Shown here piece after piece: positions 17,264 to 26,447 of a stretch of DNA of 64,000 nucleotides. Made by a program: the position numbers and the translations under genes. Every line of letters starts with the position of its first letter. The stretch's first letter is position 1. The stretch is from positions 1,246,001 through 1,310,000 of the forward strand of contig NZ_CP025536.1 in the NCBI RefSeq assembly GCF_002953735.1, written 5' to 3'. This stretch comes from Streptococcus pluranimalium (GTDB lineage: Bacteria > Bacillota > Bacilli > Lactobacillales > Streptococcaceae). The notes beneath the pieces were generated by a model. The model saw only the letters and a program-made list of their open reading frames with translations. It was not told where the DNA came from and made no database searches.

Positions 17264-17680
17264 CTATTTATTGTCGTTTTTACGAAAGTCAGATAGTTCC
17301 TCAAAATCCTTCAATTCAAAAACAAAAGCCTTATCTTCAGGAATGTGAATCCCCTCTACCCTATAACGCTTATCAGATTTCCAATCACTCATGATTGTTA
17401 AGAGTGTTTCTTTTAAATTTTTATGACCTACCTGAACAATACCTTTTTGCTCCCCAACAGGTTTTGAAAAAGAAAATGCTCCCCTAGTTTTTGCACGACA
17501 AACTTGTATACCCATTACCTTTGTATCCTTATTAAAGGCAACCAGTACATGTGCTGGGTATTCTAAAGCTTGGACAATTCCTTTACTAAATGTAACAAAG
17601 TTCTTGTTCACCGTCATGCTATAATCTGATGAGTAACGTTCAACATTAACAACTTCAAGATTAAAATCTTTAAAACGCAT
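17264..17680 (-). CDS. Hypothetical protein of the element
   Basis: 138 residues, MRFKDFNLEVVNVERY to DFRKNDNK. I do not recognise a family. It is soluble, basic in the middle (VCRAKTRGAFSFSKP) and acidic near the end, with alternating strands and helices suggesting a small alpha/beta fold. AAGAGGT precedes the ATG. Before MTnSag1 inserted, its start lay only 17 bases past the recombinase stop, so the two genes were in one operon. It is the gene just upstream of the DUF1643 remnant. Similar genes are common beside recombinases on Firmicutes elements, as far as I recall. Confidence 0.6.
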   Translation of the reverse strand: MRFKDFNLEVVNVERYSSDYSMTVNKNFVTFSKGIVQALEYPAHVLVAFNKDTKVMGIQVCRAKTRGAFSFSKPVGEQKGIVQVGHKNLKETLLTIMSDWKSDKRYRVEGIHIPEDKAFVFELKDFEELSDFRKNDNK

Positions 17681-17741
17681 AATTTACCTCTTTCTTATTG
17701 GCTATGTCACAACAAACAGTTGATAAATAACCATTTTTATA

Positions 17742-17761
17742 GGGGAGTATCAGAACTCCCC
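17742..17761 (-). terminator. Hairpin downstream of lnu(C)
   Basis: GGGGAGT, six-base loop, ACTCCCC, twenty bases after the lnu(C) stop. There is no clear T run, so it may instead be a DNA site or an RNA-stabilising stem. Confidence 0.4.
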
Positions 17762-17780
17762 TACAAACTGTTATTTGCAG

Positions 17781-18275
17781 TTATCTATACTCATTTGGAA
17801 TTTCGATATGAAATGTCTCACACAATAACTTCACATCATGTGCATCATTTTCATCAAACTCGTATCCCAGATGGAACATTACTTGACTATATGGTTCAAT
17901 ACAGGAAACCTCTATTTCCTCAATTCTTCCTTTACCCGAAAAAGTTTCTACCGGAAAACAATCCCCATCATAAAGAATTTCACCTTCGTCCGTATATTCA
18001 AAACAATGCAAATCAATAATTCTGTTTTTCAAATCTTCCCATACAGTATGGTTCAATGTTGTATATTCCATCTTAATCTCATAAAAGCCATTAGCTTTCA
18101 TTATTTCTATAAAGTTCTGATAATCGTTCTTTTCTACAAAAATGTCAATATCATTATGGGCTCTTGACTGATATCCAAGAAGAGCATCTACACCCCAGCC
18201 ACCATCAAGAAAGACTTTAATCTCCGCATCTATTGCAAATTGAAGAATCTGTTTTACATCTGTTATATTGACCAT
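17781..18275 (-). CDS. lnu(C): Lincosamide nucleotidyltransferase Lnu(C)
   Basis: 164 residues from MVNITDVKQIL; a longer frame exists but the first 23 codons come from the transposase 3' region and are unlike the protein. The nucleotidyltransferase core is plain: FLDGGWGVDALLG followed by HNDIDIFV, which supplies the metal-binding Asp pair. The enzyme adenylylates lincomycin and clindamycin, giving lincosamide resistance. It is the passenger gene of the MTnSag1-like transposon, directly downstream of the transposase. Confidence 0.95.
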   Translation of the reverse strand: MVNITDVKQILQFAIDAEIKVFLDGGWGVDALLGYQSRAHNDIDIFVEKNDYQNFIEIMKANGFYEIKMEYTTLNHTVWEDLKNRIIDLHCFEYTDEGEILYDGDCFPVETFSGKGRIEEIEVSCIEPYSQVMFHLGYEFDENDAHDVKLLCETFHIEIPNEYR

Positions 18276-18298
18276 CTTATCATCTCCACAAATTCTAA

Positions 18299-19336
18299 TT
18301 AGGCGACCAGAGGAACTGCTGGTCTGTTTGATAAATCTCTGCATTTAGCAGTTTTCAATGTTGCCAAAACAAAAGTTAAGAAGATGTTCCTTTTCTCCAT
18401 GTCGCTTTCTTTGGCGTAATTTACAAGGTTATTCCACACAAGATAGTTGTTCAGATACTTGGTAGAAACACCGTTAAAGCCACGCATAAACCTCTTTAGC
18501 TGGCTATGGTAGCTATTGATATGTTGGATATTATAAATGCCTTTCTTGGCTTTGCCAGTCTTTAACTGCACAAGGTCAATACCATTGGCATTTGTAAATC
18601 TCACATAGGAGTTCATCTTGTCCGTAACAAGAGTGGAATTGGTCTTAATCCTACCATCATAAATATGATGTAAATCTCTTGTAGAAACTCTACCAGTATT
18701 CGTAATCTTGGAGATAGACAAGCCATTCCTATTAACCGCACAAGGAACACATACCTTTTCTTGGGACAAGCCTCTGATATGTGTAGAATGACCACGATTA
18801 TGAGCCTTGCGTGGCATAGCAAATGTCTTACTCTTGCTATGATTGCCCTTGTACGAGATGGCGAAAAAAGTTTCGTCAGCCTCAATAATGCCGTCAAGGG
18901 TAACATCGTCTGCCATATTCTGAAGTGCATCCAAAATCTTGTGTCTCCAAAGGAATGCGGTGTTTCTGTGAATCCCACAAGCAACAGCAGTCTTACGAAT
19001 GGATAAGCCATTCATCATACAATCAATGTACTGCTCCCACACGGACAAGTCTTTTCTTGTACCAGACACAATGGAGTTCGTAGCAATCACGAAGGACTTG
19101 CCACAATCCTTACATACATATCGCTGTGTGCCATCTTTACGATGACCATTGCGAACCACATGGATACAGCCACAAAGAGGGCATACACGACCATTTGCAA
19201 AGCGTTCCTTTGCTACGAAATCTTCAATATTCAAAGACTTTACAAAGGCAGGACTTAAAAGCATTGTTTTAAGGCTTTCCTGCTCTGCGACAGTCAACTT
19301 ACCGATAATATCTAATGCGTCTTTGATAGTAGGCAT
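18299..19336 (-). CDS. IS1595-family transposase (ISSag10/MTnSag1 type)
   Basis: 345 residues from the ATG nine bases after GGAGG; a TTG two codons earlier is too close to that site. The N-terminus has the zinc ribbon of this family (CPLCGC and CKDCGKSF near residues 55-82), then an HTH (SIRKTAVACGIHRNTAFLWR). The ISXO2-like catalytic core includes DGIIEADETFF, VTDKMNSY and HINSYHSQLKRFMRGF. It moves the enclosing transposon by cut-and-paste or copying with an 8-bp duplication. It appears full-length. Confidence 0.92.
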   Translation of the reverse strand: MPTIKDALDIIGKLTVAEQESLKTMLLSPAFVKSLNIEDFVAKERFANGRVCPLCGCIHVVRNGHRKDGTQRYVCKDCGKSFVIATNSIVSGTRKDLSVWEQYIDCMMNGLSIRKTAVACGIHRNTAFLWRHKILDALQNMADDVTLDGIIEADETFFAISYKGNHSKSKTFAMPRKAHNRGHSTHIRGLSQEKVCVPCAVNRNGLSISKITNTGRVSTRDLHHIYDGRIKTNSTLVTDKMNSYVRFTNANGIDLVQLKTGKAKKGIYNIQHINSYHSQLKRFMRGFNGVSTKYLNNYLVWNNLVNYAKESDMEKRNIFLTFVLATLKTAKCRDLSNRPAVPLVA

Positions 19337-19427
19337 ATCCAATTACCTCCTTCGGTGGTACTGTTTCTTACTATTATTATACGCTATTTCTCGTCAAAAA
19401 TCAACCATTTGTTGTGACAGAGCCTTC

Positions 19428-20112
19428 TTATTTAAAAACTTCGTGAATGTCTTCCGATTTCCAACTAGGATCAAGTACAACAAAATCCCTCAACTTACCA
19501 GATTTGAGTTTCTTGATGTAGAGTTTAGGTACAAATATCTCAGAAGTAGATTTCGATTTTCTTCTAGGTTGCTTGAGTAATTCTTGTACTAAATCCCATC
19601 TTGATTCTGGTATGATAGAGGGAATTCCATTTTTTAATCGATATTTTGGCTTTTCACCATTATTTTTCCGTGTTTTATGACTAAAACAATCAACAGTATA
19701 TGTCTTCTGCATGATGATTTCGCCTTTATATTTCTCGTTTCTGAGAATATTATAAACAGCTAAACTTGTCCAACGCTCCAAACCAGTAACTGTTGGTATA
19801 TGATTGGTCATTAAAGTAGAGGCAATCTCACTTGCAGTCATACCTTCGATGTACGAATCATATATTAGGCGAACAATTTTTGCTTCTGTCTCATCTATCA
19901 CTACTCGACCATACTGGTCTTTCGTATACCCAAGAAGGTTATGGGTAGGAATCATTGGTATCCCTCTTTTAAAGCGTTCAATGACAGACCATGTAATTGA
20001 CGCACTTTTTTGTTCACTCTCACCTTGAGCTACTATGGCCATAATACCAAGAATGAATTCACTATTCGTATCAAGTGTATTCAAATTTATATCTTCGATA
20101 TATATTCCAACT
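19428..20112 (-). pseudogene. Serine recombinase lacking its catalytic domain
   Basis: The frame can be read back to about 20112 as VGIYIEDINLNTLDTNSEF, which is the end of a serine-recombinase catalytic domain, and continues through AQGESEQKSASITWSVIERF into the Recombinase DNA-binding domain (LLGYTKD, IYDSYIEGMTASEIAS, LRNEKYKGE). The first about 100 residues, with the nucleophilic serine, are absent; in their place lies the end of the endonuclease-like gene. It ends with a normal TAA inside the MTnSag1 target duplication, so the transposon did not truncate it. It is probably inactive, or binds DNA without cutting. Confidence 0.75.
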
Positions 20113-20644
20113 GGAGGGGATGGTTATCACATTTTTCGTCATTAAACCAATGAATATAAATCCTTCTTCCTAACCCTATAGTATCAATTGTTAGTTCTTC
20201 AATTTCAAAATAAACCTTACCATCACTTGATTTCTTTAGGTAGTCGGATATCTGTAGTTCAAACTTAGCTTGCCCTGTTAAGTCCTTTGAATTTCTATTA
20301 GCGGCTGGGGATTGAGGAGTTATATTTGCTTTATTTTGTCGACCAAAAAAAATATTTACTTCATTTTTAAAACTTCTCAATTCATCCGGCGTCAATAGGA
20401 ATTCTTTGAATGACTGAGCTATAAAATGACCGCGATCCATATCTTGTTCTGAGGGAATACCATCATGGTGAATTTCAGTCAAACTCTCAATAAAGTAATC
20501 AGAAATTGGATTTTTTCTTAAAATTACTATCCTTTTAGATTTTCTATCATAATAAGGTAATCGTTCCACACTAGGATCAATCTCCCATTTATTCAAGATA
20601 TTAAAATACTTTCCATTTTCTACATATTCTAATTCAAATTCCAT
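20087..20644 (-). CDS. DNA/RNA non-specific endonuclease-like protein
   Basis: 185 residues. The beta-beta-alpha-metal nuclease signature is readable: DRGH at residues 70-73 (MDRGHFIA), then N107-I-T-P-Q, N116 and E129, in the order DRGH, N..PQ...N, E typical of NUC-family enzymes such as EndA. There is no signal peptide or membrane segment, so it would act inside the cell or be exported by another route. Promoter and ribosome site (GTGGAG) are good. Its last nine codons overlap the recombinase remnant, so the C-terminus may have been altered by the rearrangement that joined them. Confidence 0.6.
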   Translation of the reverse strand: MEFELEYVENGKYFNILNKWEIDPSVERLPYYDRKSKRIVILRKNPISDYFIESLTEIHHDGIPSEQDMDRGHFIAQSFKEFLLTPDELRSFKNEVNIFFGRQNKANITPQSPAANRNSKDLTGQAKFELQISDYLKKSSDGKVYFEIEELTIDTIGLGRRIYIHWFNDEKCDNHPLQLEYISKI

Positions 20645-20666
20645 AATACAACTCCACTTTTAACAA

Positions 20667-20694
20667 AGTATAACACAATTTGTATTATTTTCAA
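20667..20694 (-). promoter_or_regulatory. Promoter of the endonuclease-like gene
   Basis: On the minus strand TTGAAA, 16-bp spacer, TATACT, about 25 bases before the ATG. Confidence 0.65.
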
Positions 20695-20773
20695 AACTCA
20701 CACTTCTGTCGACCATAGCGGTGATTTAAGAGGGGGACGTCTATTCCCTCATACTCCTACCCCCATGTCCCCA

Positions 20774-20793
20774 CCTTGTGTCTACGGAAATAA
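20774..20793. repeat. Degenerate copy of the rlmD 3' end (probable att remnant)
   Basis: Read on the minus strand this is TTTATTTCCGTAGACACA, 16 of 18 identical to the rlmD segment that encodes LFPQTH near its 3' end. It lies in the gap between rlmD and the endonuclease-like gene. Such a copy is what integration into the end of rlmD would leave. Confidence 0.55.
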
Positions 20794-20868
20794 ATATCTC
20801 TCAAATTCACCAGCATCATAACTACTTCCACTGAGGTAGTCATTCTGATACTACCCCACCCAAACGTA

Positions 20869-20896
20869 AAAAGCCTTGTCTCCAAGGCTTTTTAAT
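20869..20896 (-). terminator. Terminator of rlmD
   Basis: AAAAAGCCTTG-GAGA-CAAGGCTTTTT, about 20 bases after the rlmD stop. Confidence 0.85.
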
Positions 20897-20916
20897 ATGC
20901 TTTAGTTCAAAGGTTT

Positions 20917-22278
<1,362 letters not shown>

Positions 22279-22311
22279 TCATTTCTAGTTTTACAGCTCT
22301 GCTATTTTCCA

Positions 22312-22338
22312 AAGAAAAAGAGAGACCCTTGTCCCTCC
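22312..22338 (-). terminator. Terminator of the LCP gene
   Basis: GAGGGAC-AAGG-GTCTCTC then TTTTT on the minus strand, between the LCP stop and the rlmD start. Confidence 0.65.
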
Positions 22339-22350
22339 ATTATATCATAT

Positions 22351-23781
22351 TTACCTAAAGCCTAAGTCAGACAGTTCTTTTTGATACTTATCAAAATCGA
22401 TTGTTAAACCTTGTCCACCATAGACATCATAATCGTCGATCCAATCGCCTTGTTCAGGAATGGTTGTTTGATGAATGGCAAAATCTCCATCGGTTATACT
22501 TGACAATCCTGTTCTTAAAAGATAAGGATAAGATACATTTGTTGAAGTCAAAGCATAAATTTTTCCCAAAGCTTCAGAACCTGTAAAAAGCTTAGTTGGA
22601 TTCTTAACCTGACGTAAAATTTCTTTCATCACTTGTTGCTGGCGCTTGGTTCGTCCAAAGTCACCATCATCATCCTTACGGAAGCGGGCGTAGTTGAGAA
22701 GGGTGCGACCATCCATTCTTTGCTTACCAACTTTAATCGTTTGATTGGGAACACGTCCTTGGTCATCCATTCGCAGATCATCAGGAACCTCAACTGAGTT
22801 TACCCTTTCACCATCAATAGTAGCGAATTTAGCATTGATAGAAACCCCGTTAGGGAACAAGGCGTCAATCGCATCAGCAAAGGTTTCAAAATCAACCATC
22901 ATATAGTATTTGATGTCAATGTCATAATTAGCTTTAAGCGTTTCACGCATTAATTCAGCTCCACGATGATTATTTTGCTCACCAACATTAAAGGCAGTAT
23001 TTAATTTTTGGTCCTTAAGATAATCTGTTTCACTGACATCAGGGATATTAACTAAGGTATCACGCATGAAACTGACCATCTTGACATCCTTATCTTTGTT
23101 GCCGACATTGACCACCATGATAGTATCAGTTCTGGCATCCTCAGAACCTTGGGCAATACGCTTATCACTTCCTAAAATAAGAATATTAGTGCCATCTCTT
23201 GTCTCCTGACCATTAAAGTATTCTTCCACAGCAGGTTGAAAATTCTTACCTTTAGGGCTTGAAATACCTGTGACCCCTTTGAAAAACATAACCAAAAGTA
23301 GCACAAAAACAAATAGCATTAATAGACTGAAAAGAATAAAGAAACGTTTTAAACGTCCTTTTTTAGACTTCTTCACAACCTTAGATTGCTTGGCTTGCCT
23401 TCTAGACTTAACAGTAGATCGCTTTTCTTGTCGTGTTTTTCTGGGTTTTTGGGTTCTAGCAAGTTCACCAGGAAAAACTGGTAAGCCTTGATCAGTCACA
23501 TTGTTTTGATGATTAGGCTCCTCATAGTCATCATTCAAATACGGATGAGATCCATCATCAGCATAGCCTCCGTAATCATCGTCAAGGCCTCCAGAAGGTA
23601 GGCTAGCTTCTTTTGTTTCTTGTTTAAGGCTTGTTCGACTAGTCTGTCTACTGGTTAATTTTTGGTAAAGGTAATTAAATTCGGTCTTTTCACGCTCACT
23701 CAAATAATGAATATTTTTAAACAGGTAATCATACCTCAACTGCTCGTGATGCGATAAGCCCCCTGCATCTTTTTTTGCCAT
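22351..23781 (-). CDS. LCP-family cell-wall polymer transferase/transcriptional attenuator (LytR-CpsA-Psr)
   Basis: 476 residues. A long charged cytoplasmic N-terminus (to about residue 145, rich in Lys/Arg near 110-145) precedes one membrane helix at 147-167 and an extracellular LCP domain. Core LCP elements are NILILGSDKR, ARTDTIMVVNV, SFMRDTLVNIP, and the Arg-rich RFRKDDDGDFGRTKRQQQV. These enzymes attach teichoic acid or capsule polymers to peptidoglycan. Related streptococcal genes are named psr or lcp; I cannot say which paralogue this is. It stands alone, with a terminator downstream. Confidence 0.88.
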   Translation of the reverse strand: MAKKDAGGLSHHEQLRYDYLFKNIHYLSEREKTEFNYLYQKLTSRQTSRTSLKQETKEASLPSGGLDDDYGGYADDGSHPYLNDDYEEPNHQNNVTDQGLPVFPGELARTQKPRKTRQEKRSTVKSRRQAKQSKVVKKSKKGRLKRFFILFSLLMLFVFVLLLVMFFKGVTGISSPKGKNFQPAVEEYFNGQETRDGTNILILGSDKRIAQGSEDARTDTIMVVNVGNKDKDVKMVSFMRDTLVNIPDVSETDYLKDQKLNTAFNVGEQNNHRGAELMRETLKANYDIDIKYYMMVDFETFADAIDALFPNGVSINAKFATIDGERVNSVEVPDDLRMDDQGRVPNQTIKVGKQRMDGRTLLNYARFRKDDDGDFGRTKRQQQVMKEILRQVKNPTKLFTGSEALGKIYALTSTNVSYPYLLRTGLSSITDGDFAIHQTTIPEQGDWIDDYDVYGGQGLTIDFDKYQKELSDLGFR

Positions 23782-24201
23782 AATTAGTGTCTCATACTAT
23801 TCTATCAATCCGCTGGAATCAAAGATTATTTCTTATATAAAAGAAGGTTTCTCTAAAATCTTATAACTTCTATTAAGACTTGTCAAGAATTCATCTGAAT
23901 CCAGGGATACCTTTTTCATTAACTATCGTATTTCTACTCATTCTCATACCTAAGTTCAGACCTCAAATACTTGATGGAAATGTCTAAGTTCTTATCATTT
24001 ATGCAACAAGACTATCTTATCTTACTAACCATTTTCCATCCAATGGTCTAGAGAATTGTCCACGCTTAATATTCAATACTGGGGCGACCGTCAATTTTAA
24101 GCAAACTTGAAGTTACCTTAGCTAAACATTAATCCATTTGACGATAAACCTTGAAGTCATAATCAAAAAACCAATCACAAGGGACTGGCTTCTCTTATAT
24201 C
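23782..24201. other. 420-bp intergenic region without a gene
   Basis: Lies between the LCP start and the dehydrogenase stop. I see the dehydrogenase terminator at its low-coordinate end and AT-rich sequence that should hold the LCP promoter. No open frame, repeat or RNA fold is convincing. Confidence 0.6.
24164..24190 (-). terminator. Terminator of the dehydrogenase gene
   Basis: CCAGTC-CCTTGT-GATTGG followed by TTTTTT on the minus strand, directly after the stop. Confidence 0.7.
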
Positions 24202-25125
24202 TTAGATTTTTGAAAGAGCAGCTTCAACGCGTTCTTTGATAAGGTTGGCTGACGCTTGCAATTTAACTTCTTCGTCTTCTGTTAAGTTCAACTGAACATG
24301 ACCAACTTTACCTGAACGCCCAACCAAGGCAGGATAGCCTACATAGGTGCCAAATGCTTCTTGGAAACTTGAAATGACTAACTCCTCCTCAGCATCGGAT
24401 AAAATAGCCTTAACAATACGGATAGCGGTTGTTGCAATACCATAAGAGGTATAACCTTTACCGTAAAAGACCGTATGACCACCTTTCATAGATGCAAACG
24501 ACATCTCTTCCAATTCATCTTCAGAAAAGAAATCAGAAATAGGTTGCCCTTTAACACTAACTTGACTCCAAGCGGTGAACTGAGAGTTACCATGCTCACC
24601 AAGATTATAACCAGACACACTCTTAGGATTAACCCCTAACCGCTCACTAACCACGCGCTTCATACGAGCCGTATCAAGGAGAGTCCCTGTCCCAATCACA
24701 CGCTCCCTAGGAAAATCAGTAAGGGCTTGATAAAGGGCTGAAACAGCATCGACCGGATTTGAAATAACGACGAGGACACCGGAAAATCCTGAGTCCTTGA
24801 GTGAGGCCGCTACCTGAGGAACCTGTTCCTGCATAAGGGCAAACTCCGCAAAGCGATCTTCACCTGCATTATGTTGAAGACTAATATTACCAAGAGCTGA
24901 CACCACCACATCAGCATCTGCTAAGGCAGAATAATCATTGATGGTAAGCTTAGCAAAGATAGAGTGATTAGCCATGGCATCCTGGAAATCAATCTGGTCT
25001 GCACGCACTTTCTCCACTTTAGGATCTATCAGAACATAATGATCCGCGACACCCTCAGCAATCAAACCGTGCGCCAATGTTGAACCAACATTACCCATTC
25101 CAATAATACCGATTTTACGTACCAT
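24202..25125 (-). CDS. L-2-hydroxyisocaproate dehydrogenase-like NAD enzyme
   Basis: 307 residues of the lactate/malate dehydrogenase superfamily. The Rossmann motif is IIGMGNVGSTLAHG, the catalytic His lies in GYNLGEHGNSQF, and the active-site loop reads LQHNAGEDRFAEF. The loop sequence, plus GTGTLLDTARM and GKGYTSYGIATTAIRI, is closer to Lactobacillus L-2-hydroxyisocaproate dehydrogenase than to the main L-lactate dehydrogenase. The expected reaction is NADH-dependent reduction of branched 2-oxo acids. GGAGG precedes the ATG. Automatic annotation may call it L-lactate dehydrogenase. Confidence 0.82.
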   Translation of the reverse strand: MVRKIGIIGMGNVGSTLAHGLIAEGVADHYVLIDPKVEKVRADQIDFQDAMANHSIFAKLTINDYSALADADVVVSALGNISLQHNAGEDRFAEFALMQEQVPQVAASLKDSGFSGVLVVISNPVDAVSALYQALTDFPRERVIGTGTLLDTARMKRVVSERLGVNPKSVSGYNLGEHGNSQFTAWSQVSVKGQPISDFFSEDELEEMSFASMKGGHTVFYGKGYTSYGIATTAIRIVKAILSDAEEELVISSFQEAFGTYVGYPALVGRSGKVGHVQLNLTEDEEVKLQASANLIKERVEAALSKI

Positions 25126-25171
25126 AATGATTTCCTCCTTCTAAGAGCGACTCGACTGTTTCCCTAATGGT

Positions 25172-25516
25172 TTATTTACCTGTTAACTCCTGTAAAGGCT
25201 TAAAAACAATACGCTCAATATCTGAGATATAGACAGAAAGTGCTTGTTGAGCATTGAAATAATCTCTGACGCTTGTATTTGCTTCCATTTTTTCAGTCAT
25301 TGATTGAATAGCTTTTTGATCATCCTCAGTCGGCATCTGACCTGACTGCATCTTTTGATACAAATCTTCTTGGAAAGTAATAAATTCATCAAATAACGCT
25401 TTCGATTCAGGGTCATTATCAATCTTAGATTTAGCATCAGCTACTGTTTGGTATTCTGGTAAACTACGAATACCTCGCTCCAATTCATTGGCTAAGTCAT
25501 AAATATTAGTAGACAT
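25172..25516 (-). CDS. YlbF/YmcA family protein
   Basis: 114 residues from MSTNIYDLANELERGIRSLP, chosen for GGAGG seven bases upstream; the longer frame lacks a ribosome site. All-helical, with the DPESKALFDEFITFQEDLYQKM stretch typical of YlbF/YmcA (DUF964) proteins, which in Bacillus help regulate RNase Y. The streptococcal role is not established. It lies 46 bp upstream of the dehydrogenase gene on the same strand, without a clear terminator between. Confidence 0.8.
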   Translation of the reverse strand: MSTNIYDLANELERGIRSLPEYQTVADAKSKIDNDPESKALFDEFITFQEDLYQKMQSGQMPTEDDQKAIQSMTEKMEANTSVRDYFNAQQALSVYISDIERIVFKPLQELTGK

Positions 25517-25648
25517 GGTCATTCCTCCATTTAAATAAGTATTGACCATATTTTAACATAATTTTAGTAGCAGGTAAGGGCAAAATAGCACGATTTTTCA
25601 GAAAAATGACTCATCACAAATAATAGATAGCATAATCCTTTGCCAAAC

Positions 25649-25679
25649 AAGAAAAAGCTCCCTTTACAGGAACTTTTCA
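25649..25679 (-). terminator. Terminator downstream of aroD
   Basis: AAAAGTTCC, short loop, GGAGCTTTTT on the minus strand, beyond the aroD stop. It could serve both sides. Confidence 0.5.
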
Positions 25680-25745
25680 TCTCTTTATGCCAACTCAAGA
25701 TTATTTAGAACCGTGAGCTTTCTTTTTTATCATTAACTGAGTATA

Positions 25746-26447
25746 TCAAACCTGACTACTTTGTGAATCTTCTTCAAGAACTGTCATAATTTTTTTCATA
25801 TCCAACAATTTGATTTGACCCGGCGCACTAGCATTTTCACAATCTAAGCTGGCAAATGTCCAAGCTGATCCTGTCACATCACCTGAAATCCGTGAAAGTT
25901 TTCCGAGTTTCCCCATCGAAACTGTTGCATAAGTTTGTTCCGGATTTAAGGTTTTAAAACCACGTGTATAGTTCATTAGATCGAGCACTTCTTGTTCATT
26001 ATGAGGCATCACTGAAATTCTCACAACTCGTGGTGCCAATGTGGTTAATTCTGAAAAAATCTCCATTAAATTTTCCGGTGTTTCGTGAAAATTGTGGTAA
26101 CTTAGTGATAAATTCGGAAAACTTAACAATTGATCAAAATGTGATTTATAGGTGAAGTATTCAAAATCAATATAATCTGGATGATAAAGCGCATCAACAT
26201 CTTTCAAAAGAGAAATGTAATCCTCAGGACTAAGTTCTGCAAAACCGCCTTCGTTAACCGTACGAAGGGTAAAGAGAATCTCGTAACCAGAAAATTTCTC
26301 AAAAACAGCTGGTGCCACTTTTAAAATATCATCTTTTGCTAAATAATCCGCCCGCCACTCAATAATATCTGCGCCTTCATATTTTGAACTATCAATATCT
26401 TTAACCTCATCGAGACTTTTAGGAATAATTGGTACAACTATTTTCAT
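25746..26447 (-). CDS. aroD: Type I 3-dehydroquinate dehydratase, with the catalytic Lys replaced by Arg
   Basis: 233 residues. Type I landmarks are present: EWRADYL near residue 30, [10 protein letters not shown] near 115-124 (the general His), [10 protein letters not shown] and SAPGQI near the C-terminus. The enzyme makes 3-dehydroshikimate in the shikimate pathway through a Schiff base on a lysine. At the position aligning with E. coli Lys170 (KIALMP) this protein reads VVRISVMP, so residue 143 is Arg (AGA at 26019-26021). Related streptococcal AroD proteins have VVKIAVMP there. The enzyme may therefore be inactive. Its ATG shares bases with the stop of the methyltransferase gene upstream. 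Confidence 0.85.
   Translation of the reverse strand: MKIVVPIIPKSLDEVKDIDSSKYEGADIIEWRADYLAKDDILKVAPAVFEKFSGYEILFTLRTVNEGGFAELSPEDYISLLKDVDALYHPDYIDFEYFTYKSHFDQLLSFPNLSLSYHNFHETPENLMEIFSELTTLAPRVVRISVMPHNEQEVLDLMNYTRGFKTLNPEQTYATVSMGKLGKLSRISGDVTGSAWTFASLDCENASAPGQIKLLDMKKIMTVLEEDSQSSQV

Larger units (their letters stand above)
17700..19424. mobile_element. MTnSag1-like transposon carrying lnu(C)
   Basis: 1,725 bp bounded by 25-bp imperfect inverted repeats (17700-17724 and 19400-19424, three mismatches) that begin GGCT-TGTCACAACAAA. Both sides are flanked by the same 8 bp, TTCTTATT, at 17692-17699 and 19425-19432, a target duplication of the size made by IS1595-family transposases. Contents are lnu(C) and an ISSag10-type transposase, both on the minus strand. 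This matches MTnSag1 of Streptococcus agalactiae, described as mobilizable in trans by Tn916. Confidence 0.92.
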
